Shown: positions 9,461 through 19,039 of the stretch, one piece after another
How the letters are laid out: each line of letters starts with the position of its first letter
Position numbering within the stretch: position 1 is the stretch's first letter
The notes under the pieces: model-generated
The model's database searches: none
Seen by the model: the letters and a program-made list of their open reading frames with translations, nothing else
What the model was told of the DNA's origin: nothing
Source: Coleofasciculus sp. FACHB-T130
GTDB taxonomy: Bacteria; Cyanobacteriota; Cyanobacteriia; Cyanobacteriales; FACHB-T130
Direction: 5' to 3'
DNA length: 64,000 bases
Assembly: GCF_014695375.1 (NCBI RefSeq)
Contig: NZ_JACJOG010000057.1
Coordinates: forward strand, 1 to 64,000
Translations under genes and position numbers: made by a program

Positions 9461-9750
9461 CTTAACCACTTCCTCTTGATTCCACCTAAATACTACAAGA
9501 CGCCTATCGCTTCAATCTCGCTACCGGATGACAAATGGTTTGTATAAACTGAACAATTTGTTCGCACCGGCAGAAAATCTAGCTGAATCTGAGGATACGA
9601 TAGACCCAACCCTTAATTGCAAACAAGGGTAGCAATCAGGTGTTAATTGCCGTTGCAAATGGTAAATTAGCTGCAAAAGCAATATGAGCCATCCGCTATC
9701 GCCTCGCGCCTGCCATTAGGAAAATCATCTCAAAGGAGCCGTAAGCCATT

Positions 9751-10308
9751 GTGAGCCAGACAGACACGCCAAACCTACAAACGCTTCAATCTGACGCAAC
9801 TCGCCTGCGCGAAGAGTTGCAGATGCGAGATCAACTGGTTCAGCAGTTGTCTCAAGAACTATTCCGGCTGGTTAAGGGCAATGCTAATTTTATGCCCAGA
9901 CCGGAAGTTTCTGAGCGGCACATGGCTCAGATGAGAGCGCTGCGAGAACAACTGCAAGAGGTCGAGCAGCAGGTAACGTTCTACCAGGAACAGATTACAA
10001 CCCGTGACACCGAGATTTATCAATTGCGGCAGTCTGTACAGGAATTAACCGACCGCAGCCGGATGCTAGAGCAAGTGGTGCAGGAGTTACCACAGATTTA
10101 TCGCCAGAAATTTGCCGAACGCATGGCACCCGTGCGAGAAAAAGTGGCGATGCTGCAACGGGAAAACCGTCAACTCCATGCCGAGTTGCAAAGTGTCAGC
10201 TACCGTCTAGCTGTCAGAACCCGCCGCACGACGACCGGACTCGATCTGCCCAGTTTCCCGCGTACGGGTGTTCGTAATAGCCCGATTCCAACCTTTGGTC
10301 ATGCGTAA
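9751..10308 (+). CDS. Coiled-coil protein of unknown function
   Basis: The 185-residue protein is almost entirely helical and charged. Heptad-like runs of Leu, Gln and Glu from about residues 8-60 and 65-155 predict two long coiled coils, followed by a basic, Thr/Arg-rich tail (RTRRTTTGLDLPSFPRTG). No enzymatic motif is visible. Proteins of this build with a conserved tail are found across cyanobacteria without assigned function. The GTG start at 9751 is preceded by AAAGGAG. The last codons overlap the start of the next gene (ATGCGTAA), so the two are translationally coupled and probably act together. Confidence 0.8.
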   Translation: MSQTDTPNLQTLQSDATRLREELQMRDQLVQQLSQELFRLVKGNANFMPRPEVSERHMAQMRALREQLQEVEQQVTFYQEQITTRDTEIYQLRQSVQELTDRSRMLEQVVQELPQIYRQKFAERMAPVREKVAMLQRENRQLHAELQSVSYRLAVRTRRTTTGLDLPSFPRTGVRNSPIPTFGHA

Positions 10309-10999
10309 AGTTCTGATTGTGGTTGATGCTGCTGATGAACTTCCGGTATCGCCCACAATAGCCGAAATTGTTTCTGCCCTCAAGCAAAGCGCGCTCAATT
10401 CCCCAGTACCGACAACGATACAAATTGTAGAGACGCAATTTATTGCCTCAGTCTGGGCGGACTTGCAAAACCAAGCAGAAATTCTTTGGTGTCCTTTAAC
10501 GCTGAATTTGCCAGAAAGCTTGGAATTTCCAGCCCAATCCCTTTATCAGGCTTGCCGCGATGTGACTGGTTTACGCCAGTTGGTGGAGCAATTAGGATCG
10601 ACGACGGGTGTCGGTGATTTCTGGTTGCCAATCGTTCTTACGGCAAAGGGGCCGCTCTACGGCGAGGTAATTGGTAGGGTTGAGGATGATGAAAGTAGGC
10701 GCTTAGAACCGACTTTGAAAGGTTATCGTCAGCCGGTGCATCTATCGGATATCTGGCGTCAGCCACTGTACCAACTGGGGCATCGATTGCTGCAATTTTT
10801 ATCAGCGCCACCAGCTGTTTATTTATTACAGTTCGGCTTTCAAGAGCAAGGGATTTTTTTTGACCGACTTTTGCCGTTTCCAGGGGAACCAGCGATCGCT
10901 AGCATTAACGTCCAAAAGCCAGATTTATTTACCTGTCACTGGCACTGCTTGACGGGTCAAGCAATTTACGATCTCCAAATCAACGCTTTTCACGACTAA
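10301..10999 (+). CDS. Conserved hypothetical protein coupled to the coiled-coil gene
   Basis: This 232-residue protein is not recognised. It has no signal peptide and no clear membrane segment, and starts with a Rossmann-like strand, MRKVLIVVDAADELP. The middle contains FWLPIVLTAKGPLYGEVIG and the C-terminus LLQFGFQEQGIFFDRLLPFPGEP. The start ATG overlaps the stop of the preceding gene by 8 bases, a strong sign of coupled translation, and tsaB follows after 87 bases. The conserved neighbourhood suggests a cyanobacterial housekeeping role, but nothing more specific can be claimed. Confidence 0.75.
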   Translation: MRKVLIVVDAADELPVSPTIAEIVSALKQSALNSPVPTTIQIVETQFIASVWADLQNQAEILWCPLTLNLPESLEFPAQSLYQACRDVTGLRQLVEQLGSTTGVGDFWLPIVLTAKGPLYGEVIGRVEDDESRRLEPTLKGYRQPVHLSDIWRQPLYQLGHRLLQFLSAPPAVYLLQFGFQEQGIFFDRLLPFPGEPAIASINVQKPDLFTCHWHCLTGQAIYDLQINAFHD

Positions 11000-11086
11000 G
11001 AAGTCGCGGCTAGGCACTTGTAGGGACTCCGATTTATCGGGTTTCCCTATCTGGGCTATCGATCCCTTGAACTGGGCATAAATTCC

Positions 11087-11776
11087 GTGAAGCTCGATCC
11101 AACAAAATACGGCTTAGCACTACATACCAGCAGTCCTGAACTAGGTCTAGCACTCAATAACTTTTCTGGAGATTCGCGCTGTCAAACTTGGGATTTAGGG
11201 CGCGATTTATCCACTCATTTACATCATCATCTGGCTGAGTTTATTCAGCCGCAGATGTGGGCTGATTTGAAATTTATCTGTGTAGCAGTAGGTCCAGGCA
11301 GCTTTACAGGGACTCGCATCGGTGTTGTTACAGCGCGGACACTGGCGCAACAGTTAGATATTCCCCTATTTTCCGTCTCTACACTGGCATCTGTGGCTTG
11401 GTCAGAAGTCGGTAAAAGTAAACAGCAAGGCAATGGAAACAGTGAAGAATCTTCACTCAGTAATGCGATCGCTGTCCAATTGCCAGCTCAACGGGGTCAA
11501 TTATTTACCGCCATTTATCAGGTATTGCCATCCAGTTCCGGACTCGCTCAGATGTTACCAGATAGCGTGATGACACCGGCAGTATGGCAACAAACGCTGG
11601 ACAGTTGGCATCCCTATCAGCTAATTGATATCGCTGCTGGGGCTGGGCTAGGGGCAACCGTTTCGAGCCTACTAGAACTAGCCTATCTAGATTGGCAACA
11701 GGGGAAGCGTCCCCACTGGTCAGAAGCGCTACCCTTTTATGGTCAACACCCCGTTGAGGAGAAAACATCTGGGTAG
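11087..11776 (+). CDS. tsaB: tRNA threonylcarbamoyladenosine biosynthesis protein TsaB
   Basis: The 229-residue protein matches TsaB, the ASKHA-fold partner of TsaD in making the t6A37 modification of ANN-decoding tRNAs. Visible signatures are LALHTSSPELGLAL at the N-terminus and the hallmark VAVGPGSFTGTRIGVVTART near residue 65, followed by AQQLDIPLFSVSTL. It lacks the metal-binding His residues of TsaD, as expected for TsaB. A GTG start at 11087 is the only good choice, and no strong ribosome site is seen. It lies 87 bases after the hypothetical gene and may belong to its operon. Confidence 0.92.
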   Translation: MKLDPTKYGLALHTSSPELGLALNNFSGDSRCQTWDLGRDLSTHLHHHLAEFIQPQMWADLKFICVAVGPGSFTGTRIGVVTARTLAQQLDIPLFSVSTLASVAWSEVGKSKQQGNGNSEESSLSNAIAVQLPAQRGQLFTAIYQVLPSSSGLAQMLPDSVMTPAVWQQTLDSWHPYQLIDIAAGAGLGATVSSLLELAYLDWQQGKRPHWSEALPFYGQHPVEEKTSG

Positions 11777-11871
11777 AATAAGCGGATGCGATCGCTTAAA
11801 GATATCAAACAGTCGACCTCTACAATAATTTCGACACTATCTCAAAAATTGAGATGTATCACCCCTTGGCG

Positions 11872-12210
11872 CTACTGTCGCATAGAAGATACATCAAAAA
11901 TTCTGCTTGACATGGGAATCCGTTGATTAGTGGCTTTACTGTCCGCTACAGGGGAGCTAGAATCAGTAGCTTTATTTCCAGCTTCAGAAACAACAACTTG
12001 CTCAGCATTGGTAGAATTGACGACAGTATTACCAACGTCAGATTTAACACTTGTATTCCACTCTGCGGTCTGTTCAGAGGAGCTTGAGTCGATAGTATCA
12101 ACAATGTTAGTTTCTAAAGGAATAACCGTTTGGGCTTGAGAATTAGCCGCAATTAGAATAGAGCTTTGAGTTAAAATAAAAACTAGAAAAGAAAAAATAA
12201 ATTTAGCCAC
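11872..12210 (-). CDS. Small secreted Ser/Thr-rich protein, unknown
   Basis: A 112-residue protein with a good signal peptide (MAKFIFSFLVFILTQSSILIAANSQAQ). The mature part is low in complexity, rich in Ser, Thr, Val, Asp and Asn, with no cysteine. No family is recognised. Start is GTG with AAGGA about 12 bases upstream. It lies downstream of the SLH porin gene on the same strand but 485 AT-rich bases away, so it probably has its own promoter. It could be an envelope protein, and confidence that it is real rests mainly on the signal peptide. Confidence 0.55.
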   Translation of the reverse strand: MAKFIFSFLVFILTQSSILIAANSQAQTVIPLETNIVDTIDSSSSEQTAEWNTSVKSDVGNTVVNSTNAEQVVVSEAGNKATDSSSPVADSKATNQRIPMSSRIFDVSSMRQ

Positions 12211-12695
12211 TTTGACTCAACATCCTTCAAACAAATAATTAACTTTTGCAAAAGCAAAAATAATCTGTATCTATCTGCAATTACAGATAAAAATTTTGAA
12301 ATCAACCCATAAGTTTTTCTGCCGTAAATGTTTTCCAGGGTAGACAAATACAGCAAAATTTACAATTTCTATTGAGGTTGATTAAAGAGCGACAAATAAC
12401 AATTAGAGATTCTTGTAGTTGCCACTATAATTCCTTAACCGAACCTTATGTCAATTTATAGCTTCTACTCTTCTATCTACAAGCGAGATAACACTGAAAA
12501 TAAAAAAATATTAAATTAAAAAAAAGTAGACTTAGTAAAATTACGGTAAATTTGGATAAAGTTTTTGTAGCTAAATAAAGGTTTGATGAGGTGTAAACTG
12601 GCATTTTGCATCAGAATATCATCCTGAGCGACATCCAAGAACTCCTGCGATGTTGCACTTTGCTGAATGTGACAAGTGTAGATAGGGAAATTTTC
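12211..12695. other. AT-rich intergenic region
   Basis: A 485-base stretch with long A/T runs, for example around 12500-12540. No open frame of note, no strong hairpin and no repeat was found. It probably holds the 3' end of the porin transcript and the promoter of the small secreted protein. Confidence 0.5.
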
Positions 12696-14471
12696 CTAGA
12701 AGGAGAAGCTAGTCCGTAATATACCTACAGCGATTGGGTCGCTAGCGGGTGTATGTCCCGGTTCAAAAATAAAGACTACCCCTGGCGTGATGCTAATGTT
12801 GTCCGTTGCCTGCCAACGATAGAACGCTTCTACATGAGTGGTCGTTCCAGGTTGTCCTCCTTCTCTGCCCAAACCCGTATTGAAAAAGTCAGGGATATTA
12901 TTTCCTACGGGCAAATCGCTGCTAACAATTTTTGGTGGTTGTCCAATATAAATTCCTCCCAAATTTCCTTGTCCAAATAAATCGGGAAAATTGAGATACA
13001 CCATATAGTTAGTTGTTTTTACATTTCCCGATCTTCCGGGAATGTGGGAATTGGTATAACCAGCCCATCCACCTAACGAAATGCGCGGCGTAATTCGCCA
13101 GTTAATCGTGGCACCAACGGCATTAGTTTGCAGGGATGCTGAATTACCAGTCAGTGGATTAATAGCACTCAACTGGTCGTCTCCAATCCCAGTCAGCAAA
13201 GAACCATTGGGAGAGTAGTCATTAACATAATACAAAGTGATATCAAGCGGATCGGTTGGGGTAAGCGCTAGTTGGACACCTGCGGTATTGTGCCCGTCAG
13301 GTTGTCCATCGCTATGAAAAAATCCTGGAATAGTAGTTGAGTAAACCGCCTGCAAACTGGCACGTTTAGCAAATTGCCAATCAAAACCGATACCGCCACG
13401 ACCAAAGCCAATATTCAGAATTGGGTTTCTTTGGGCAAAAGCAGAAATTGGACCTGTAGCAGCGCTTTCCACACGATTTGGGCCTCGGAAAGCGTAAGCC
13501 ATATTTACTCCTTCTGTCCCCACGAGAACAGCAAATTTGTCGGTGAGGAGGAAACGGTAGTTTAGATCGCTCAAAATCGCATCGTTATCATTAAACAATT
13601 CATAGCTCAGTAGGACATCGTTAGTTAGTCGAGGTGCAGTGGTTCCTTGACTCGCTTGGAGACCTGCTAACAGGTAACTACGTTCGTCAAATTGGGTAGT
13701 TAGATACAGCTGATTAAAATTAATTACGTTAATATTTGTACCCCGATCATCAGTCTCTTTTTTGCCATCTCTAGGAAATAAATCGGCGCGATTGTTGCTA
13801 CGCCCTTGAACGCCAACAATTGTCAGTCCGCTCAATTTAGTGGTTGTAGAAAATTGGGTTGCTTCTATTTCCGCAGTGCGAGCTTCCAAGCTACCCACGG
13901 AACCCCGAAGACTGGCCAATTCGATTGCAAATTCTGATTGCAATCGCTGTAAGGTAGCCAATTCCTCTTGTCTGATTCCATCAGCAGTTGCTATCGGAAC
14001 CAGGTTAGTAATTTGCTCCAAACAAGCATTTAACCCGGCAGCAAATTCATACCGCGTTAGGGCACGATTACCACGATAAGTACTGTCCGGATAGCCCGCG
14101 ATACAGCCATAGCGTTCGATAAGCGATCGCAGTGCTTCATATGCCCAATCTGTGGGTTCCACGTCTGTCAGCTGAGAAACATTGGTCACTTGCTCCATCG
14201 AAGCTTCAGCAGCGTCTGACTCTTCTGCATTTTCCTCCTCTAGTTCCTCCACCTGTTGCAAAGTCGTGTTGTTATCAGGCTGATTATCCAAATTTGGTAA
14301 ATCTGAATCTGTCTTTAGAAACGTACTAATTTCTTTGCTACCTTGAGGAGTTTTATCTACATCCGCAGAATAAGCAGTTTGAGAGACAAAGCCACTGACT
14401 AAAATCAAGCTAAATAACCCGTATTTCAAACTTGAACAAATAATTTTTTTGAATATAATTTTCAATATCAT
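12696..14471 (-). CDS. SLH-domain outer-membrane porin (OprB/SomB 'iron uptake porin' type)
   Basis: The 591-residue protein has a signal peptide and an acidic Glu/Asp-rich linker. One S-layer homology domain follows at about residues 95-160 (VEPTDWAYEALRSLIERYG...GYPD...LTRYEFAAGLNACL), then a short coiled coil (about 165-205) and a beta-barrel to the C-terminal Phe (LRTSFSF). This is the architecture of the major cyanobacterial porins: the SLH domain binds peptidoglycan-linked polysaccharide while the barrel passes ions and small solutes. The family name 'iron uptake porin' comes from a few members and need not define this one. The ATG follows GGAG. A perfect 13-bp hairpin lies 28-57 bases upstream. 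It shares architecture with the gene at 56835. Confidence 0.9.
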   Translation of the reverse strand: MILKIIFKKIICSSLKYGLFSLILVSGFVSQTAYSADVDKTPQGSKEISTFLKTDSDLPNLDNQPDNNTTLQQVEELEEENAEESDAAEASMEQVTNVSQLTDVEPTDWAYEALRSLIERYGCIAGYPDSTYRGNRALTRYEFAAGLNACLEQITNLVPIATADGIRQEELATLQRLQSEFAIELASLRGSVGSLEARTAEIEATQFSTTTKLSGLTIVGVQGRSNNRADLFPRDGKKETDDRGTNINVINFNQLYLTTQFDERSYLLAGLQASQGTTAPRLTNDVLLSYELFNDNDAILSDLNYRFLLTDKFAVLVGTEGVNMAYAFRGPNRVESAATGPISAFAQRNPILNIGFGRGGIGFDWQFAKRASLQAVYSTTIPGFFHSDGQPDGHNTAGVQLALTPTDPLDITLYYVNDYSPNGSLLTGIGDDQLSAINPLTGNSASLQTNAVGATINWRITPRISLGGWAGYTNSHIPGRSGNVKTTNYMVYLNFPDLFGQGNLGGIYIGQPPKIVSSDLPVGNNIPDFFNTGLGREGGQPGTTTHVEAFYRWQATDNISITPGVVFIFEPGHTPASDPIAVGILRTSFSF

Positions 14472-14498
14472 TTGCTTCCAACTCCTATCAGATCACAC

Positions 14499-14528
14499 GT
14501 TTCCGAGCTATATGAATAGCTCGGAAAC
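14499..14528. repeat. 13-bp perfect inverted repeat in the porin leader
   Basis: GTTTCCGAGCTAT and ATAGCTCGGAAAC flank a four-base loop. It lies just upstream of the porin start, in its promoter or 5' leader, and has no T-tract. It could be a repressor operator or a leader hairpin affecting mRNA stability. Confidence 0.65.
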
Positions 14529-14536
14529 AAACTCAA

Positions 14537-14583
14537 CAAAAAACTTAGCAGAGTCAGTTCACAAATATGACCGACTCTGCTAA
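14537..14583 (-). terminator. Rho-independent terminator of the ABC permease gene
   Basis: On the minus strand TTAGCAGAGTC pairs with GACTCTGCTAA, and the stem is followed by GTTTTTTG. It lies 35 bases after the permease stop and insulates the downstream porin gene. Confidence 0.85.
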
Positions 14584-14617
14584 ATATGTCACACAAATTC
14601 GCAAAAAACTTTTAAAA

Positions 14618-15763
14618 TTACCGCCGCAAACTCCGGGGATCGAGGGCATCCCGCAGCCCATCGCCTAGCAAGTTAAATGCTAATACAGTGAGGATAATCA
14701 ATAGCGCTGGAGGCCAGATCAACCAAGGTTGTAACACCAAAATTGATGCATTTGTTGCTAGCGATAGCATATTCCCCCAAGACGGATCTGGCTGCTGAAT
14801 TCCTAGCCCAATCAAACTCAGCACTGATTCCGCGACGATAAAACCAGGGATTGCCAAAGTTGCCGAGATAATCACGTAGGTAGCAGTTTGCGGCAACACA
14901 TGACGAATGATAATGTACAGCGGTTTTGCACCCATTGCGCGTGCTGCTTGCACAAATTCCCGCTCTTTAATGGACAGCACCTGTCCCCGAATCACCCGTG
15001 CTAACCCAGCCCAGCCGACGAATGAGGTAATCAGGACAATTAATAAGAATCGCTGGGCACTCGTTAGTCCTGACGGTAGCACTGCGGCAAGGGCAACCAA
15101 CAGATAAAGGCTGGGAATTGTCATCAGCACTTCCACAAAGCGCATTAAGATGCTGTCAGTTGTGCCTCCGAAAAAGCCAGAAATCCCTCCAACCAACAAA
15201 CCTAGGGGGAAAGATATGGCAATTCCCACTAGACCAATGCTGAGGCTGATTCTGCCCCCGTGCAGTAGACGGCTGAACTGGTCGCGCCCCTGTTCATCGG
15301 TGCCTAACAAATTCAGTTTGCCTTCCCCAAGGGTGCCGAAGAGATGCCAATTAAAGGGAATACCGCTAAGAATTTCCACCTCATCAAATTTGGGTGGCAG
15401 CGGTAGGCGAAGCTGAAATAGTTGGTATTTCGGTCCCCGGACAAACAGGCGAACAGGTGAAGGTTGTTGGAACTCTACAATCACTTTGCGATCGCCCGTC
15501 TCTAAATCTGTCGGCCCCTGAGTCGTCGGGTAAACGTGCGGCCCAATAAATTGTCCCTCACGGTTGCGCCAGTAAATCTGAGTTGGTGGCAAAAGTGACG
15601 TATTTGGCTGTACATCACACAGTCCTTGAGACAGGTCATAAGAGTCACATGGACGATAAGGCGCAACAAAATCAGCTGCAATAACGCTAAGGTAAAAAAT
15701 TAACAGGATTAAAGCGCCAAAACGAGCTAAGGGATTGTTTTTAAGCTTTTGCCACCAGTTCAT
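14618..15763 (-). CDS. ABC transporter permease, DppC/OppC type
   Basis: The 381-residue inner-membrane permease has an OppC-type N-terminus (NNPLARFGALILLIF, first membrane helix), then an unusually long extracytoplasmic region of about 120 residues (35-155). The core permease domain has about five helices. The EAA loop around residues 268-290 (EFVQAARAMGAKPLYIIIRHVLP) contacts the ATPase. LLGTDEQGRDQFSRLLHGGR before the core is also typical. It should form a heterodimer with a DppB-like permease for import of peptides or related solutes, but no other subunit gene is adjacent, so the partners are encoded elsewhere. A terminator follows directly. Confidence 0.9.
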   Translation of the reverse strand: MNWWQKLKNNPLARFGALILLIFYLSVIAADFVAPYRPCDSYDLSQGLCDVQPNTSLLPPTQIYWRNREGQFIGPHVYPTTQGPTDLETGDRKVIVEFQQPSPVRLFVRGPKYQLFQLRLPLPPKFDEVEILSGIPFNWHLFGTLGEGKLNLLGTDEQGRDQFSRLLHGGRISLSIGLVGIAISFPLGLLVGGISGFFGGTTDSILMRFVEVLMTIPSLYLLVALAAVLPSGLTSAQRFLLIVLITSFVGWAGLARVIRGQVLSIKEREFVQAARAMGAKPLYIIIRHVLPQTATYVIISATLAIPGFIVAESVLSLIGLGIQQPDPSWGNMLSLATNASILVLQPWLIWPPALLIILTVLAFNLLGDGLRDALDPRSLRR

Positions 15764-15878
15764 AAAGTTAGTGCTTAGGAGTTATGAGTTAGGAGTTTTA
15801 AATTAAATCATAAGCTAGAATTTAGTATTTCCAAGCTTATTTGGATTGTTCGCTCCTAACTCCCCACTGGTTCCCTTT

Positions 15879-16760
15879 CTAAGCTCCAACTACTAACTGT
15901 TCTTCCAGTTGCCGCCGCTCATCTTCGGCACTTTCATGTTCAACAACAAACACGTTCGAGTAGAGGTTTGCAATGATTTGCTTACCCTGCTGAGTTAGCG
16001 ACAGGTAGCGAAGCGCATCTTGAATATACGGAAATACCCCATGCCAGTAAAATTTGGGATAGTTCCGGCGCAAGTCTCCAGGATGCCGATAACCTAAGGC
16101 TTGATTGACGCCAGTTTCTTCAAACTCATAGTACAAGGCACCAATTTTCTTCAGGTAGCGGGGATCGCTCAGCTGACCAATCAAGTCAGATGCCCGAACC
16201 AAGCCTGGATAATTAACCGTATCTTGATGATCCTCTGCTTTTGGGACTGGAAAACGAGTGAGTTCAATATTGCGCTTGATCAATTCCGCATCAATCAGCT
16301 TATGACCGCCAAAGCGCTCTTCAATAAAGAGTTTGGCTCGATCGACGTGATACGGTGTCAAGCTGGCATCTGAAGATCCACGAGGCACGGAAACCATTTC
16401 TGCATCCTGCCCCGTCGCATACAGTCTTTCGTAGTCTCTATCTAGGCGACACACGCCCTTCACGTAGCCAATGTCATGGCAAACCAAGGAGAGAATGAAG
16501 TGCAACCAGTCTTCACAGGACACCCCGCCCTCGCGGATATGTCTACCGCGCAAGATTTCTTGCCCGACCAGAGCGACTAAAATCGAGTGTTCAACATTGT
16601 GATAAAGGGCGTCGCTGTTGGCAATGTTTTCCAGAGCCATACCCCCCGCCCAGGCAATAATATCTTCGTAGTCGGGCTTGTAGCCGCCGTAAGTGCGTCG
16701 GTAGCCTTCACGAATTCTTTGAACAAAAGAGTCAATTAGAATTTCTGTAGCGTTAAACAT
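15879..16760 (-). CDS. Npun_R2479-type HD-domain metalloprotein
   Basis: The 293-residue protein belongs to a cyanobacterial family of HD-superfamily proteins. Putative metal ligands are the His in YHNVEHSILVA near residue 55 and the HD pair in LSLVCHDIGYVKG near residue 95. HD proteins are usually phosphohydrolases of nucleotides or cyclic nucleotides, but no substrate is known for this family. There is no signal peptide. The ATG at 16760 gives the family-typical MFNATEILIDSF start. It is on the same strand as the ABC permease gene, 115 bases upstream of it, with no strong terminator between. Confidence 0.85.
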   Translation of the reverse strand: MFNATEILIDSFVQRIREGYRRTYGGYKPDYEDIIAWAGGMALENIANSDALYHNVEHSILVALVGQEILRGRHIREGGVSCEDWLHFILSLVCHDIGYVKGVCRLDRDYERLYATGQDAEMVSVPRGSSDASLTPYHVDRAKLFIEERFGGHKLIDAELIKRNIELTRFPVPKAEDHQDTVNYPGLVRASDLIGQLSDPRYLKKIGALYYEFEETGVNQALGYRHPGDLRRNYPKFYWHGVFPYIQDALRYLSLTQQGKQIIANLYSNVFVVEHESAEDERRQLEEQLVVGA

Positions 16761-17314
16761 CCTTAGTTCTCGCTGATACTGAGTGCAGTGAGGGGGCGTT
16801 GCTGATTTGGGAAATAATTGAGCATGAGGCGATCGCTCTCACGGTACCCAATCATTTTGCTGGTGGCGCTACGCCATAAATCGAGTTAATCCGAGGATAC
16901 AACCTTGTCCTCTGTCGAACGAAATAGATACAACCCCTACCCTTCCAGGATGCAACAAAATTCGGCGACTGGGGTTGTTAATTGTCATGGTTGCTCTGTG
17001 TTTCGCATCACAATTCGTTCTTTGACCGCCAGATGGGGGTTTGATACTGCCTTATGACTTGAGTTTGTTGAAAAATTGGAAAATGAGTCTCAACGCGATC
17101 GCCTAAAACTCTGTAGTTGAAGAAACTGGGACTCTAAGGCTTTTGGGCTGTTCCGGTCAATCGGCTTAGTTTCTTTTGGCTGTTGCTAAACTAGCATTTC
17201 CAACACCAACAGCGCCAATTAATTTGGCGCTTTCCAGGGTTTTGTTAAAGATTGTTGACACGAGAGAAAACGTTAGCTTTAAATCTCCTCGTACTGCCAG
17301 CAGTGTCTTCAGAT
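16761..17314. other. Intergenic region with one short hairpin
   Basis: About 550 bases without a credible gene. AGCGCCAA and TTGGCGCT form an 8-bp stem with a 5-base loop at 17211-17231, between minus-strand genes. It has no T-tract on the minus side and is at best a weak terminator for the hydrolase gene. Confidence 0.45.
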
Positions 17315-18220
17315 TTACAAGCTTTTTTTTCCGGCAGTTAATACTGGGGAACGGAAAAAGTTTAAGAGTTCTCGATTTACGGTTTGGGGAACTTCTTGCT
17401 GCATCCAGTGACCGCAGTGACTAATAAATTTTAGGTTGAAAGGAGCAGCGATTAAGCGTTCCATGCCTTCGGTGAGTTTTCGAGTCAAAAAGGCGTCTTC
17501 TTCGCTCCACAAAATCAAGGTAGGCACAGTGACGGGCTCGGGCGATCGTCCCCAGTGATGCAGCCAATTTTGAGGCGACAAAGACGATCGATAGTAGTTA
17601 ATTGCCGCCGCCAAAACCCCAGGCTTTGCCAGTGCTGCCTGATACACTTGGGCATCCTCGGCAGAAAACGCGCCTTTGCGAACCGCCTGTCCCCGAAACA
17701 CGTTATTTACAAAATCTTTTAAATTTTGCTGAATCAGCCACTCTGGCAAACCAGGAATCTGAAACGCCAGAACGTACCAACTGCGACGCAGGTGATCCAG
17801 GTTTCCCGTCAATTCCTGCCAAAACCTGTACGGATGCGGCGCATTCAAAATAGCCAGACGATTCAGAACGTCTGGAAATTTCTGCGCTAGATGCCATGCG
17901 ATCAATCCGCCCCAATCGTGACCAACAATATGTGCCCGGACATACCCCAAATTCTCAATCAGACCCCGAATATCGGCGCTAAGAGTATCCAGGTCATAAC
18001 CACTGAGGGGCTTATCCGAATCATTGTAGCCCCGCAAATCGGGAACCACCACCTTAAAATGGCGAGCCAGTGCTGGGATCTGATGCCGCCAGGAATACCA
18101 AAACTCTGGAAACCCGTGCAACAGGATAACTAGCTCTCCCTCTCCTTGGGTGACACAATGTAAGCGAATGTTGTTGGTCTCAATAAAATGGTGTTGCCAT
18201 GCACAATCAAGGGCGGTCAT
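17315..18220 (-). CDS. Alpha/beta hydrolase, epoxide hydrolase-like
   Basis: The 301-residue protein has the alpha/beta hydrolase fold with an oxyanion loop LLHGFPEFWYSWRHQ (HGFPE), the nucleophile elbow GHDWGG (Asp nucleophile) and late catalytic residues Asp in LWSEEDAFL and His in ISHCGHWMQQE. An Asp nucleophile followed by Trp, together with HGFPE, is typical of soluble epoxide hydrolases and haloalkane dehalogenase relatives. The true substrate is unknown. The start at 18220 (MTALDCAWQHHF) is favoured because GGAAGAG lies six bases upstream. Longer forms from a GTG at 18271 are possible. Confidence 0.88.
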   Translation of the reverse strand: MTALDCAWQHHFIETNNIRLHCVTQGEGELVILLHGFPEFWYSWRHQIPALARHFKVVVPDLRGYNDSDKPLSGYDLDTLSADIRGLIENLGYVRAHIVGHDWGGLIAWHLAQKFPDVLNRLAILNAPHPYRFWQELTGNLDHLRRSWYVLAFQIPGLPEWLIQQNLKDFVNNVFRGQAVRKGAFSAEDAQVYQAALAKPGVLAAAINYYRSSLSPQNWLHHWGRSPEPVTVPTLILWSEEDAFLTRKLTEGMERLIAAPFNLKFISHCGHWMQQEVPQTVNRELLNFFRSPVLTAGKKSL

Positions 18221-18341
18221 AGACATCTCTTCCGGCATCCATCGCCAGGGGTTAGCACGTAGGTTTCTCACTTTTCAGATTAGCAGTCCTAGGAGCTTAT
18301 CTGTCTAAAGAGAGTGGTGAAACCTTGCTGCGCTAACTCCT

Positions 18342-18686
18342 TTAGCCTCGCTGGGGCACGGCAGGACGATACTCAGAAGGTTTGATTTGGTATTTAACTA
18401 GATTGGCTAGGTCTTGTAGCTGACAAATCGCTTCAGCGCCCTCTAGCTTCATTAATTCACGGTCATCCCGCATTTCTGTCCAGGTAATCCCATAATCCGA
18501 AACTAAAAAGCGAATTAGATGGTTGTCACCGAGACTAACCATAAATGATGCGCTATTCATTTGGCCTCCGCAGGTATAGCAAGAAGCCAGATAGCCTCGC
18601 TGCTCTAGCACAATCGCCAGAGCTTGGAGGTTCATCACTAGATCCTGTACAAATTGACGGTGTTGCTCTGCAAGTCGTAGAAACAC
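18342..18686 (-). CDS. DUF1815 family protein
   Basis: A 114-residue soluble protein recognised as the cyanobacterial DUF1815 family by its N-terminus MFLRLAEQHRQFVQDLVMNL and the Cys pair YTCGG. No function is known. The GTG start follows a strong GGAGG. It lies upstream of the hydrolase on the same strand with a 121-base gap, so they may share a transcript but need not be related in function. Confidence 0.85.
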   Translation of the reverse strand: MFLRLAEQHRQFVQDLVMNLQALAIVLEQRGYLASCYTCGGQMNSASFMVSLGDNHLIRFLVSDYGITWTEMRDDRELMKLEGAEAICQLQDLANLVKYQIKPSEYRPAVPQRG

Positions 18687-19039
18687 GGTTGTCCTCCAAC
18701 CACCACACCTTAGTTTAAACCTTTTATACTTTCTTAAGATTTTGCTCCCCAGGCATGACGGTAAATTAATTGAGGAGCATAGGAAAATTTAGAACTTGAC
18801 GGCTCCCTGATTTGCACCAGGTTAACTTGACTATTCAGAAAAGCCAAGTATCAACCATAACAGTTTGAATGATACTCCTGCATCCTAAACAGCAGTGCTA
18901 AAGGTTACTTCTAACTAAAGACGGACTTAGCAGTAAAGTGTTGCCAGGGGCAGAATCATCGCTGCATTTAAGGGGATCGCTTGCTAAGGATAAGAATAAT
19001 CAATTAAATCTAGTCCTATGGGCGAAACTTACTTATAGA

